NCBI GenBank assembly: GCA_005765155.1
Contig: VCCP01000008.1
Location: forward strand, 62,001-126,000
Length of the DNA stretch: 64,000 nucleotides
Reading direction: 5' to 3'
Source: Zelopaecilomyces penicillatus
Taxonomy: Eukaryota; Ascomycota; Sordariomycetes; Hypocreales; Pseudodiploosporaceae
The stretch's first letter is position 1. Every line of letters starts with the position of its first letter. Below the pieces are notes generated by a model that had not been told where the DNA came from, ran no database searches, and was given only the letters and a program-made list of their open reading frames with translations. Of the stretch, positions 12,406 through 25,900 are shown piece by piece. The position numbers and the translations under genes were made by a program.

Positions 12406-15359
12406 TTATTGGGCCTCCCATGCACTGACCAGAACCGGGGAATCGCTGAAGATTTCTCCCTTGATCAAATGCGCTAGTTGTGGTGATCCTATACTCTCTA
12501 TCACCAACCACATCGCCTCGTACCGTTCCCCTCGGGGCTCCATGTCAAACTCCGAGGTCCGTATGGTTGCCGTACAGTCTTGAAACTGGCCACCACCTGA
12601 CTCAGCTACAATAACCTGCTCAGGCCCCCAGCCATGGACCACTGTTACGCGAAGCATCATGGACGATGACGAACAGCTACCAGTCGCTACAGACCTTGGA
12701 ACTGGCATAATACCATCCAAAGACACAGTGGCCCGCGTCAGCCAGGAAACACTGAGTGCCGCGCGCCACTGTTCTCCCATTACACCGATCCTGAGCGATG
12801 GAAGACTTGTTCGAAGTCTGCCAGCTGCATCGGTTGGTACAGAATCCAATGTTACTGGTTTCATAGAAGATACCCGCAAGGAATAGGCGGCCACTTGTCC
12901 CACTTCAAATGTCGAACAGACCAGTGTATAGATGCCAGCGTCAAGTTCGGGTATGTCTGCAACGGCACACATTTGACGATACTCGCCAGATGAAGCTACC
13001 AAATCTTTCGCTCTCACGGTCATGGCACGATATCCGCCGCCCCAGACCACATCAATGTGAACATGAATGTCTCGATTATCCGTTGATAGAAGAATGGATA
13101 ATGCGCTAGCTTGAGATAAAGTAAGTTTGTACTGTGGGTTGAGAAAATATGTGGAACAAGACGCATTTCCCCCAGCCGTGCGTCTGGTCCAAGCACCATG
13201 ATGTTCAGTTATATGAGCCATAGCTTCACCAGCCACCTTGACATTGAGTTTTTCATGCGAGAATATTGACATTGTAAACGTATAGTTGGATAGTGGAAAT
13301 TGGTGCTGGTCAAGTACGATCGTATGCTTCATTCCGGGCTCTGTATCCAGGCGAGCAAGGGTTTGTGGCGAATCTACGTAAGGACCCCGGTAGGTCGCGC
13401 CATCCGTAGTTTGAACCTTGTTGCCGTTGCTTTTGAACACTAAAATACTCATAAAACCAAGTTGGCGAGCAACAGCAGCCATTGAGCCCGTCCTCTTACG
13501 AGCTATATCCAGCTCGGCGTCCACGAAATGCCGGCTCACAAGAACCCAAATGGGATCACCTTTCGTAGTGGCAACAGAGAATTGAGGGTTCCTGACTAAT
13601 GATGCTGATATGTAATTTGAAGGGATATCCCAGGCGAAATGGTGATCATAACGATGAGGAAAAGAATTGGGATTCCAGTTGAGATACATAGACTCAAAAT
13701 GTTGTGCAACATCCTCAATTGTTAACCACAGGGTGCCGGATGAAGGTAGAAATTCCTCGCTTTGGTGATGATTAGGCCGCATTGACTCGGCACGAGTATC
13801 AGCTGCTTTTATGGCATTATGCTTCCCAGAACCTGTGCATGCAGCATCGTTTGACCAGGGATTTTTAACCAATAGCCGGCGAATCCCCCCCGTTGAGTTT
13901 ATGTCCTGGACAGCGTAGTCATGTTCTCCTATAAGTCCCATGACGGCTTCTTCCTCAGAAGATATCCTCCCGGTGCCCAAAGTGACGACAACGTCATCAG
14001 AATCATAGGCCGCCTCTATTCGAGACCACGTTTCATCGATGTCAAAGTCCTCCCTATTCTAATCAGCAAGAGAAAAAAGGCGCCTGTGAGAATCGGGCCA
14101 CAAAGAACCAGGATGCTAGTTTTTGAGATTCTCACCTTTGAAGAAAAAGTTGCTCTGGTATCCAGCCCGTCAAAACCCAAAGGTCGGTACCAGAGTTACT
14201 GCCGGGAAAATCATACCCACCTCTGACCTTTAGGTATGCTTTCTCCAGCAATGCTGGCCAAACAAGATAAGGATTGTGACTATCAAGAACAAAAAGAGCT
14301 CTGTCAGAATTAGATGCGGGTAGCCTGTCGTCAATGACAACTCGACGAGAACAGCCGTTGAAATTCATACGGATGATATATTTCCCTGACTTTGAAAGCT
14401 TGGGTTGATTTTTTCTGTGGTCAAATGGGTACAAAATTCTTGATAGAACCTGAAGAAGAATCATCTTATCAGACTCGATCCTCTCTGGTGTACACCCTTG
14501 GGACGAGACCAGTGGTATATCAACGTACCGAGTGTCTGCCTGTAAGTATTTTGACCGCGGCAGAAAGACTAGCAACGACAGAGCAGTCGGTGGTTATATC
14601 CTGCACCAGATTGCAGCTCTTGCCCAGGCGCATAAAACGATCTTCATCCTGGCTTGTTACCGCGGAACCGAAGACTTCATATGGCCTACTCCAAGCCAAA
14701 AAATTGCTGGCTTGAGTCGGCGACAATGTGAATACTGTATTGTCACTAAACACTTGGTTAGTCAAATAAAAAAATAAAAATAAAAAGAAGAAGACAAAGA
14801 ATACAGCCATGCGCTGGGCTTAGGCTGGAGGTAAGTAGGGTACGGTGCTGTCTCTTGTTCAGTGAAATTAAAGGTGGTGGGCATACATAAAAGGCTTGGT
14901 GCCAGACTGGAGTTGGAATTCATTTTCAGAAGGTTCACCTTGCCAGGGCGGGTAGTCAATACCATGTAGACGCGTGGCACGACACAGAATTTCTAACTCG
15001 GCTGGTGATGGGGAGGTGCAAGACAGTGGTGAAATTGCGGCCTCATTGTCTCTAAGCATCGATGATGGCACCTGGGTTACTTGTGCCTTGAGCTGTTCAG
15101 CATGTGCAATGAGACCCTTGCATTTTCGACGCAAACGAGCTGCCTCCGCCTTGCTAGTTGCCTCCTCGGCGGCTGCACGCATATATAGCTCGGCGGCGTG
15201 AATGGCATGATTCAAAGCTACTTGGCCGGTTGCTCTCGCGAGCAATATTTCTACCGCCTAACGAAGGCGAAATCAGCAGGTAACTTATGTGCCTCCCTAC
15301 CAGCTCCAAGGAGGCAAATGTCAGAAATCAAATACACTCACCTGAGCTTTTTTCTCCAT
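12406..15359 (-). CDS. palB: PalB/Rim13 calpain-like cysteine protease (pH signalling)
   Basis: Five exons on the minus strand: 15,359-15,342, 15,257-14,887, 14,745-14,529, 14,449-14,136 and 14,053-12,406; 855 aa, close to the 842 aa of Aspergillus PalB. Introns of 84, 141, 79 and 82 bp start GTGAGT, GTATGC, GTACGT and GTGAGA. The N-terminus (about 1-65) is an MIT domain, which in this family binds ESCRT-III. The calpain core follows, with catalytic C184 (in TTDCSVVASL), H351 (in GEHDYAV) and N371 (in VKNPW), plus the family blocks at 239-248 and 272-302. The C-terminal half is the C2-like beta-sandwich region, beginning with the conserved stretch at 416-435. In the Pal/Rim pathway this protease carries out the signalling cleavage of PacC/Rim101 at the endosome under alkaline conditions. 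The first exon codes for only six residues; the start is supported by the strong GTGAGT donor and the reading frame. All key residues are intact. Confidence 0.93.
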
Positions 15360-15720
15360 GTCTTGGGCGTGTATATCACGATATCATAGTGCCAATCTCA
15401 TATATGCCACAACTTCCGCGATCGTGGGACAATGAACGTTACTATAGCTACTGGGTTGAACGAGGCCTTCGAGAGAGCTTTGAGAGGTGCAGCATGGACG
15501 TAGTACGGGGTAAGGACTTGTAGTTTCTCTCTGGTTCCAGGTTGCTACCTAGGTACCTAGTAAGTCGGGACTCCTGGTGGCGGACTCCCCTAACTGCGCC
15601 CCAAGGGTTGAGCTGGCGGACCGCCATATGTCAGCTATAACAGCTGTTAAGGCAACCTGAGGGCTGTAGCCAACTTGGTAACTGAATTATTTTCCATTTT
15701 ATCTCCTTTATAACCTTGGT
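15360..15720 (-). promoter_or_regulatory. Upstream region of the palB-like gene
   Basis: Only about 360 bases separate the palB start from the AT-rich block, so the promoter is short or reaches into mutated DNA. A perfect 12-bp palindrome, CTAGGTACCTAG, lies at 15,549-15,560. I found no convincing TATA box. RIP-type composition begins at about 15,700-15,740. Confidence 0.45.
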
Positions 15721-16297
15721 TTTTAGGCCTGTTAAAATTCCTGGATATTATATAAAAGCCCTTTAATTAGCTCTTTAAGATATAATATTTATTATTATAT
15801 AAAGAAAAAGTATTTATAATTAATTATTAAAAATAATATTAAATTAATAATTTAATTAATTTAATTAAATAATTTATAATTAAAAGCTTTAAATTATTAA
15901 ATAATAATTAATAATTAAATATATACTTTAAAATAATTAAGCTTTAAATATTTTTTTTTATATTTCTTTTTTTAAATTTAAAGTTTTATAAAATTAATCT
16001 AAATAAAATTAAATAAAATATAAAAATATTATTAAATATTAAAAATAAATAAATCTTTAATTAAATTAAAATAAATAAATAAATAAAAATACTTATTTAT
16101 TTTAAATAAATTTTATTATATTATTATTTTTATAATTATATTAATTTAAATCTATATAAATTAAATTTTTTATAAAATAAATATCTTTTTTTATTTAATA
16201 ATAAAAAGAAAAAAATAAAAAAAAACTTTTATTCTTATTTTAATTATATATATTTATATTATATTATTATAATGCTTTTTCTTTTATTTTTTATATA

Positions 16298-16693
16298 TTT
16301 TAATAAAGGAAAAATAATATAAATAATAATATATTATATTATATAAAGCTAATTAAATAATATAAGATAGCTATATATAATTAAGTATAAATATAAAACT
16401 TAAAAATAATTTAGAAAAGTTATAAAGCTATAATAAATAAGAATAGATTTAAAGGATTAATTAATTATCTTATTCTTAACCTAAAAAGCAGTTGAAGATT
16501 TTCTAATTAATTACTAGGATTTTTCTAGGATTTTTTAAAAAAATAAGAGAAAAGCTTTAAATTTTATATTATTATTTATAATCTAGATATATCTTATCTA
16601 TTTATATAGATTAATCTTTTAAGATTATAATTAATATAGATATCTTTTTATTATCTTTAATAAAAAAAGATATATTTAATTTATTTATTAAAA
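16298..16693. mobile_element. MITE-like element, copy 2 (about 396 bp)
   Basis: Same 10-bp terminal inverted repeats as copy 1 at 6,574-6,965, and same orientation. Unit B is identical in layout but lacks the element: its empty site is a (TA)4 run at 18,765-18,772. Unit A has (TA)3 left and (TA)2 right of the element, which fits duplication of one TA. This is good evidence for an insertion with a TA target duplication, although a TA run can also change length by slippage. Confidence 0.72.
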
Positions 16694-17806
16694 TATAATA
16701 AATCTTATTTTTATATTTAAAAGCTAATAAGAAATTAATATATTAATTATAATATTTATATATTTATTATATTAAAGTTAAAAAGCTATTAAATTAATTA
16801 AGCTGGTTTATAAATTAAATAAATTAATTAATAAATATTATTTATAATAATTATATTATTTTATTTATATTATACTATATTTATAGATTATATTATAATT
16901 TAATATAGAATTTTATTTAGGTTTTTTAAGTTTTACTTATTTTTATAAAATTTCTTATTTAAGTTTTTATTTTATATTTATTTATATTATTTATACTTTT
17001 AATTATAATATTATAATAGCTTTATTATTATTATTATTTAGTTTTATTATCTAGTTTATATAAATCTCTTTTTTGCTTTTTTTTTCTTATATTATTTTAT
17101 TAAATAGATTTTTTCTTTCAATTTAATCTCTCTCTTTTCTCTTTTTCTTTTTTATTTAATTAAGCTAATATAAGTTATATTATTATTATGTTATTAATCT
17201 AATTAAATTATATATATAATCTAGTCTTCTTTTATATAACCTTTTTAATTATTATTAATATATTCTTAATATATCTTTATTAAATTAATTAAACTATTAT
17301 AAAAGCTATTATTTTTAAGTTTAATATAAATATTTTTAAATTATTTATTAAACAATTATCATTAATTTTATTTATAAATTATTATTTTATTATTATTATT
17401 ATTATTAATTAATCTTATATTTTTAAATTAAGATAAATAAAATAATTAGTTTTATTTTATTTTCTTATTATTATACTTTTATTAATCTAATATATAGATT
17501 ATAAAGAGTTTGATTTTTTAAAATAATTAATAAAGATAATATTTATTAAATTAATTAAGATTAAGGTTTTTATTAAAGATTTTTATATTAAATATAAAAT
17601 TATTTTATATATATTATTTATATATTATATTTATATTATTAATTTAATATATTTTTCTATTTTATTTCTTAAATAAAGTATTAATAATTATTATAATTTA
17701 AATAATATATTAAATATTTTTAATACTTTTATATATTTTTATTTATTTTATATATTAAATAACAGATTAATAATTATTATTAATATTTTAATAAATATTT
17801 AAGTTT

Positions 17807-18121
17807 ATATTATTTATTATTTATTATTTATTATTTATTATTTATTATTTATTATTTATTATTTATTATTTATTATTTATTATTTATTATTTATTATTTA
17901 TTATTTATTATTTATTATTTATTATTTATTATTTATTATTTATTATTTATTATTTATTATTTATTATTTATTATTTATTATTTATTATTTATTATTTATT
18001 ATTTATTATTTATTATTTATTATTTATTATTTATTATTTATTATTTATTATTTATTATTTATTATTTATTATTTATTATTTATTATTTATTATTTATTAT
18101 TTATTATTTATTATTTATTAT
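17807..18121. repeat. Minisatellite (ATTATTT)n, about 45 copies
   Basis: An uninterrupted, essentially perfect 7-bp tandem array within unit A. The corresponding place in unit B (around 20,020-20,140) has no such array. Perfect copies imply recent expansion. Confidence 0.95.
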
Positions 18122-18589
18122 ATAATAAAAAAAAAATTTATATTATATATATATTAATTAAATTAAATTTATTTTTAAATAATATAATCTTTTATTAAAG
18201 AATTTATTATATTTATTTATATATATCTTAATATTAAAAAGCTAGGCATTTTATTATCTTTTTTCCTTTATTAATATAATTATATAATAATATAGGATAT
18301 ATAAGGATTATATTATAATAAAGAAAGGCTTTTAGCTTTATTCTATTAATTTTAATTTATATAAATAATAGGCTTTTTATTTTTATAAGATTATTATATT
18401 TTGAAAATATTATTTAATATACTATTATAGATTAAATAATTATTATATAATTTATTTATAATAATTTTATTAATTGTTTTTTTAATTAATATATAAATAT
18501 TTTAATAAAAGATATATTCTTTATTTTTTTTTTAATTATTATTAATTTGATTATTTTTTAATTTTTTAAATAATAATAATAATTATTAT

Positions 18590-20140
18590 TATTATTAATC
18601 TTATAATTATATTAATTTAAATCTATTTAAATTAAACCTTTTATAAAATAAATAATTCTTTTGTATTTAATTAATAAAAAGAAAAAAGTAAATAAAAAAC
18701 ACTTATTCTCTTTTTAATTATTTATACTTATATTATATTATTATAGCTCTTTTTTTTATTCTTTTATATATAATAAATCTTATCTTTAAATTTAATAATC
18801 AATAAAGAATTAATATATTAATTATAAAACTTATATATTTATTATATTAAAGCTAAAAGATTATTAAATTAATAATACTAGTTTATAGATTAGACTAGGT
18901 TTATTAATATATATTATTTATAATAATTATATTATATTATTTATATTATATTTATAGATTAAATTATAATTTTAATATAAAATTTTATTTAATTTTATTT
19001 TATTTTATTTATTTTTATATAATTTACTTTTATATATTTATTTTATATTTATTTTATATTTATTTATATTATTAATATTATTATATTATAATAGTTTTAT
19101 TATTATTATTAATAGCTATTTATAATTAAATAATTCTATTATTATTTAATCTTATTATTTAGCTTGTATAAATCCTTTTTTTTTCTTTTTTTTTCTTTTC
19201 TTTTATATTATTCTATAAAATAAATTCTTTTTTTAATCTATTCTCTCTCTTTTCTTATCTAGCTAGATTAATATAAATTATATTATTATTATTTTATTAA
19301 ATCTAATTAACTTAAATAATTAATTTAGCTTTTTGTTAATTCTTTATAGCTCTTTTAGCTATTATAATTATTATTAATATATCCTTAATATATATTTATT
19401 AATTTAATTAAATTATTATATATCCTATTATCTTTAGATTTAATATAAATATTTTTAAATTATCTATAAAATAATTATTATTAATTTTATTTATAGATTA
19501 TTATTTTATTATTATTATTTATATTTATAATTAATCTTATATTTATAAATTAAAATTAATAAAATTATCTTTTTTATTTTATTTTATTATTATTATATCT
19601 TTATTATTATTATATCTTTATTATTATTATATCTTTATTATTATTATATCTTTATTATTATTATATCTTTATTATTATTATATCTTTATTATTATTATAT
19701 CTTTATTATTATTATATCTTTATTAATTTAATAAATAAGTTATAATAATTTTAATTTTTAAGAATATTTTAAAGATTATATCTATTAAATTAAATAAGAT
19801 TAAATCTATTATTAAAACTTCTTATATTAAATATTAAGCTATTTTATATATATTACTTTTATATTATATCTATATTACTAATCTATTAATAATTATATTT
19901 ATATATACTTTATTCTTTAATTAAATAATTAAGGATTATTATAATTTTTATAATATATTAAATATTTTTATTCTTTTTATATTTTTATATTTATTATATA
20001 TATTTAAATAAGAATTATTATTATATATATTTAAAGAAGAATTATTATTATATATATTATTATAATATTTATTATAAATATTAAATATTAGATTTTACTT
20101 TTATTATATTTTTATTATTATTATTAATATTTTAATAGGT
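18590..20140. repeat. Tandem repeat unit B
   Basis: Second copy of the 2.5-kb unit in direct orientation, without the MITE-like element and without the 7-bp array. Sequence equivalent to the distal end of unit A (18,130-18,560) is not found directly after it but reappears at about 27,340-27,770, on the far side of the LTR element at 20,539-27,259. Confidence 0.65.
19586..19721. repeat. Minisatellite, 17-bp unit, 8 copies
   Basis: Eight perfect consecutive copies of attattattatatcttt inside unit B. Unit A has a single divergent version at the same place (about 17,455-17,480), so the expansion is specific to unit B. Confidence 0.93.
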
Positions 20141-20538
20141 TCTTAAATTTATAATAAAATATCTTAATAAATATTAAGCTATTATAAATAGCCTGGTTTT
20201 AATTATAGATATCTTTAATATCTATATCTTTAAATCTTAATATTATTATTATTTATCTAGAATATTTAAAAAAGATATATAAATTACTTTTAGAATATTT
20301 AATAAATTAATATCTTATATTTATATTATTATTGTTTCTTTTAATTAATATTTAAAAAAGATAAATTCTTTATTCTTTATAATTAATCTTTATAATTTAA
20401 ATTTAAATATTTTTAATAATAATTTTAATTAATAAATATTATAATTAATAAATATTTAATATATTTAAGTTTATAATAAAATCTTTAAATAAAGTATTAG
20501 AATATCTTTATTATTTTATTATTTTCTTATCTTTAATC

Positions 20539-20731
20539 TATAATAGGATAAAGTATTTAAATATCTAATTATAATATATAACCTAAAAGATTATTAATTA
20601 TTAAGGCTTTAATAGCCTTTTATATTTAAAAAGTATAAAAAAAAAGATTTAATTTAAATATAAATCTTATTATTAATTAATTAATTAAAGCTATATAATC
20701 CTATTTAATTATACTTAGAATTCTCTTTATA
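20539..20731 (+). repeat. 5' LTR of the 6.7-kb gypsy element
   Basis: 193-bp LTR, starting tataatagga and ending ctttata. It matches 27,065-27,259 throughout; the 3' copy keeps more G and C, for example at 27,155-27,200. Confidence 0.85.
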
Positions 20732-21799
20732 ATTCTTATACTTTTATCTATAATTATTTAGGATTAATAATAGCTTTTATTTATTTTATTATTAAAGGAT
20801 TATCTTTATTATTAAAAGCCTTATTAGACCTTATAGTTTATTAAAAGTTTAAAGCTTTAAATTAATAAAATTTAATTAATCCTTTACAATAATCTATAGA
20901 AACCTAAAATAAAATAATAATATTTTTAATTAAAATTATAAGGATTAAAGAGATTAATATCCTTTAATTTTATCTTTAAATAATCTAAAATCTTAATATC
21001 TTTATTATAAATATTTTATTTAAAAAAAGATTATAATTTAATTAAAATTATAATAATTTAAATAACTCTTAATTAAAAGGGTTAAAGGTTATTAATATTA
21101 TTAAATTATAATATTATAGAAGTATTAATAATAAAAAGAAATAGATTAATAATCTTATATAAGCTTTTTAAATAGGCTTTAAGTATTTAAAAAACAGGGA
21201 ATATTAAATTATTTTAATCCTTAAAAATATAAAAAATAAATATAAATCCTTTTAATTAAATAAGATATAAAGCTATATTAAAATTTAAAAAAAACTAGAG
21301 AAATTAATTAAGAATATATTTTAAAATAAAATAAAATTTATTTAAAAAATTTAATTAATTAAATAATTAAGATTTATAATACCTTTAAAAAAGCTTAATA
21401 ATATAATTATTAATCCTTTATAGAATTTTATTTATATTTATTTAATTTAAAAGTTTATTTTATAAAGATAATTAAAGATAAATTAATTATATAATATTTT
21501 ATTAAGCTTAAACTAAGGTTATATATATTTATTTTTATAAAGAAGCTTTTTTTAAGAATTAAAATAAGATAATATAAAAGATAAAAAGATTTTAGTATTA
21601 TTTAGGAATCTAGAAAAAGAGAAGAAATTAAAACCTATAAAAAAGATTAAATAAATAATAAAAATAAAGCCTTAAATAATAGATTAAAAAAAGATCCTTT
21701 TTAAGATTATAAGATAAATAAAATTATAATAAATATTAATTAAATTAGATTAATATATAATTAATAATAATTCTATATTAAGAAGGTTCTTATTAAAGC

Positions 21800-24700
21800 T
21801 AAAAAGGTTATAAAAGTAATAGGGATAATTACTTTTATAAAAAGAATAATTAAGATAGTAATTAAAAAGATAAAGGGAATAGTTAAATAGATTATTTTAT
21901 TATTATAATCTATTATATATATAATAAAAAGGGTTATTTTATATTAGATTACCTTAATTAAATTATTAATATTATTAAAATAAAAGATAATATTAAGATA
22001 AGAAAAGATAATCGATTAAAATAAATCCCCTAGCTTTAATTAAAGAAATTATTATTAAAATAATAATCTATTTCTATATATTAATAATAATAAAGAGGTA
22101 AATATTGATTAAAATATATATAGATCTGGATATATATATTAAATTAAATCTTATTAATAAAGTATTTATTAAAATAAATAAATTATAATAAGTATTAATA
22201 AAGGATTTATTAAAGCATTAAATAATAAATAGACTAGAAATTTAAATATATAATATATAGGAAATCTTATTTATTATTATAGATTTAAAAGGAATTAAAT
22301 AGAATTTTATTTAAGTATATTTAAGTATTAATTAAGATTTAAAAATAAAAGATAGCTTAATATTATTAGGGTTAGTTTATTTATAAGATCTTTAGATTTA
22401 TTTAAGTATTTATAATAAATATTAATAGTTTAATTAAGAATAGGAAAAGATTAAAATCTTATAATCCTATAAATTTATATAAGCCTATTAAAATAAAATA
22501 ATAATCTTTTTAATTATATACCTTCTAGAAATATTATTATTAATAGATAAAAATTAAATAAATTAAATAAAAAAAAGTAAGGGAATTACTTTAAGAATTA
22601 TAGGATTATCTAGATATATTTTAAATAGATTAAATAGATATATTATTATCTTAAAAAGCTATAGATTATATAATTAATCTATTTTTAGATATTATCTTTT
22701 TATATAATATAATCTATCCCTTATTATAAAAAGAATTAAAAGAGCTTTATACTTATTTAAATAAGAATTTAAAAAAGAGATAAATTTATTTATTTAAGAG
22801 CTTAATAAGGATATTAATTCTATTTATTCTAAAAAAGAATAAATCCCTATAACTATATATAGATTATTAGGGTTTTAATAAAATTATAAAAAAGAATTAT
22901 TATATATTATTCTTTATTTTAAAGATCCTAGATTAAATTATAGATTTAGAATTCTTTATAAAAATTAATATAAAGGATATATATTATTAGATCTGGATTA
23001 AGAAAAGGGATAAATAGAAGATAATATTCTAAATCTATTATAATTATTATAAATACCTAATAATACCCTTTAGATTAATTAATATATTAATAATATTTTA
23101 ATATTATATTTATTAAGCTTTAAGGGAATTAATTAATATAATATATATTATTTATTTAAATAACATTTTAATCTTTTTTAAAATAAAAAAGAATATATAG
23201 AATATATTAAATAAATTCTAGAAAGATTATAAATAATAGAGCTTTTTATAAATCTAAAAAACATTATTTTTATTAAATAAAAATAGATTTTTTAGGATCT
23301 ATTTTATCTAAAAAGAGATATTAATAAATCCTTAATATATTATAATTATTTTAAAATAATAATAACTAATAATCTATTAAAAAATATAAGTATTTCTAGG
23401 TTTTAATAATTTTTATAAAAGGTTTATCTATAAATATTCTAGAATTATAGTATTATTAAATATATTTTTAAAAGATAATAAGAATAGTAAAATACTAAAG
23501 AAAATATAATTAATTATAATTAAATATTTAATTTTTAAATAATTAAAAAAAGCTTTTCAAAAAGCTTTATTATTTAAATATTTTAATTTATAATAATAAA
23601 TTTATTTTAAAACTAATATCTTCTGATTTATAATAATAGGAATTATATTATAATAAGATAATAAAGATAAATAATATTTAATTATTTTTTAATTAAAGAA
23701 GTTTATTAAGATAAAAATAAATTATAGGATATTTAATTAAGAAATATTTACTATTTTTTATTTATTTAATTATTAATAAAGATATATTAATAGGATAATA
23801 AAATAAATAAAGATTTTAATTAATTATTAAAATCTTTAATCCTTTATAAACTAGATTAAGCTATTAAAAAAATAGATAAGATAATATATAATATTAATAT
23901 TATATAACTTTATTATTAAATATTAATTAAGGAAATCTAACCCTATAGATATATTATTAAAAAAAGCTAAATTATAAGAATAAAGCTTTATTAAATAATA
24001 ATCTATTTCTTATATTATAAAATAAGATAATTAAATTTATAGAGATTTAAATTAAATCTATTAGGATATTAATAAATACTTAAGATAATAAAAATAAAAG
24101 GCTTTTAAATCTAATTAAATTAATTAAATAAATAAAATAGATTATTAATAAAGAATAATAAATACCTATATATATAGCTTAAATAGCTCTTTATACTAAG
24201 GTTATATTTAATAAATAAGCCTTAATTCTTTTAATTGTATTTATTAAGAATATATAAGATAAAAATAAAGAGATATTAAAATAAAAAACTATATTAATAG
24301 AATAGAAAGATAAAAAAAAGAATATTATATAATCTATAAATATATAGGGCTTAATTAAATACTAAGATTATATTTATATTCTTAAAGAAATTTTATTAAA
24401 AAATAAGTTATTATAACTTTATTATAACAATCCTTATATAGAATATTTAATATAAACTAAACCCTTAAACTTTTATAATATAAATTTTATTAATATTTTA
24501 TAGATTAAAAGATTAAGGAATATATTATTAATTATAATATTTATTAAGGAATAATATTATAATATTATTATTTATATAAATATCTTAATTTCTTATTAAA
24601 ATTAAGCTAATCCTAAAAAGAAATATCTATAAACTTTATTATAGGATTTCTATTTATTATATTTAATAAAAAAGATATAAATATAATCCTAATAATTATA

Positions 24701-25900
24701 GATTAATATATAAAGTATTATTTATCTCTTTTAATAAATATAATTATTATTATAATAGATTTTATAGAATTATTTTATTAAAAGATAAAGTTAAAATATA
24801 TAATATTAAAGGGTATTATATTAAATAAAGGCTTTATTTTTATAAGTAAATTTTAATTATAACTTTATTATATATCCTAAATAAAAAAAAGGCTTTTAAT
24901 AATATTTTACCTTTAAATTAATAGATAAATAAATTAAAAATTAAAATACTATTTATATCACTTTTTAATAAAAGAATAAATAATATAAATAAAGCTTCTT
25001 TAAATAATATAATTTATCTATAATTTAATTATCTTTATAATAATTAATATCTCTTTTAATAAAGTATTATTTAATTATAAATTAGGTTTTTTAAATATTA
25101 AGGATAATATTATAAAAAAAAGATATTAATAATATAAAACTAATTAAAGAAATTAATAGAAATATAAAAAATATTAATAAAGTATTAATAATAAATAATT
25201 AAAGGCTAGATAAGAAACTATAATAAGCTATATATATTCTTAATATTATAGAAAGAGAATATAATTATATTAAATATAAAGAATTTATATTTAAAGATAA
25301 AAAGAAAATTAATATTAAGATTTATTAATCTATTTTAAATCCTATAAAAGATTAGAATATAAGTATATTAATTAATATTACTTAAATAATATTTATAGAT
25401 TTATAATACTTTTTATATTAACCTATTAAAACTATAAGTATAATAAATAAAGAATATTAATAATAATTTATTTATATTAAAATTAAAGGATAAAAATAAA
25501 TAAAAGATTAAGGAAATTAAGGATTAATTAAAAATTAAAAAAGAATTATATTATCTAATTAAATAATTAAGCTAGCCTTTTAAATATAATTAAGAGATTT
25601 AAATTAATAAAATAAATACTTTAAAGTTTATAAAAGCTTTTAAAAAGAATTAATTAAAAAGAAAATATAAGCTAAATAAAGATATAATATAATAAAATAA
25701 AAATATTATAGAGTTATAATTATAAATAAAAAGAACTTAAAAATTATATATTAAAGAATAATAATTAATTTATATCTTTTAATCTATTATAAATAGATAA
25801 TAAAAAGATAAGAAAGGGATATAAAAAATATAATAAATATTCTTTTACTATAAAATAAAACTAGAAACCAGAGACTAGAGTTAATAGCTTAATAAAACCT
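21800..25900 (+). pseudogene. Degenerate gypsy pol (reverse transcriptase, RNase H and beyond)
   Basis: Read in frame on the plus strand through many TAA/TAG stops. The reverse-transcriptase catalytic box is at 23,153-23,164, where the family's YxDD motif now reads YLNN; both aspartates have become asparagine by G-to-A change. An unbroken stretch at 23,393-23,446 reads FLGFNNFYKRFIYKYSRI, the family block just past the RT. RNase H-like sequence follows at about 23,580-23,870. Outer limits are approximate and I did not resolve the integrase. Not functional. Confidence 0.75.

Larger units (their letters stand above)
16125..18585. repeat. Tandem repeat unit A (about 2.5 kb)
   Basis: Matches unit B, which follows directly from about 18,590. 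Conserved landmarks include 16,130-16,290 with 18,600-18,765, 16,695-16,960 with 18,770-18,990, and 17,320-17,480 with 19,440-19,560. Unit A carries a MITE-like insertion and a 7-bp minisatellite that unit B lacks. No protein is recognised. Confidence 0.7.

Noticed and set aside
12659..13109. Plus-strand frames inside palB
   Set aside because: Antisense shadows of the conserved fifth exon.
17807..18121. CRISPR-like or telomere-like array
   Set aside because: A plain 7-bp tandem repeat without spacers; the unit does not derive from TTAGGG by C-to-T or G-to-A change in a simple way.
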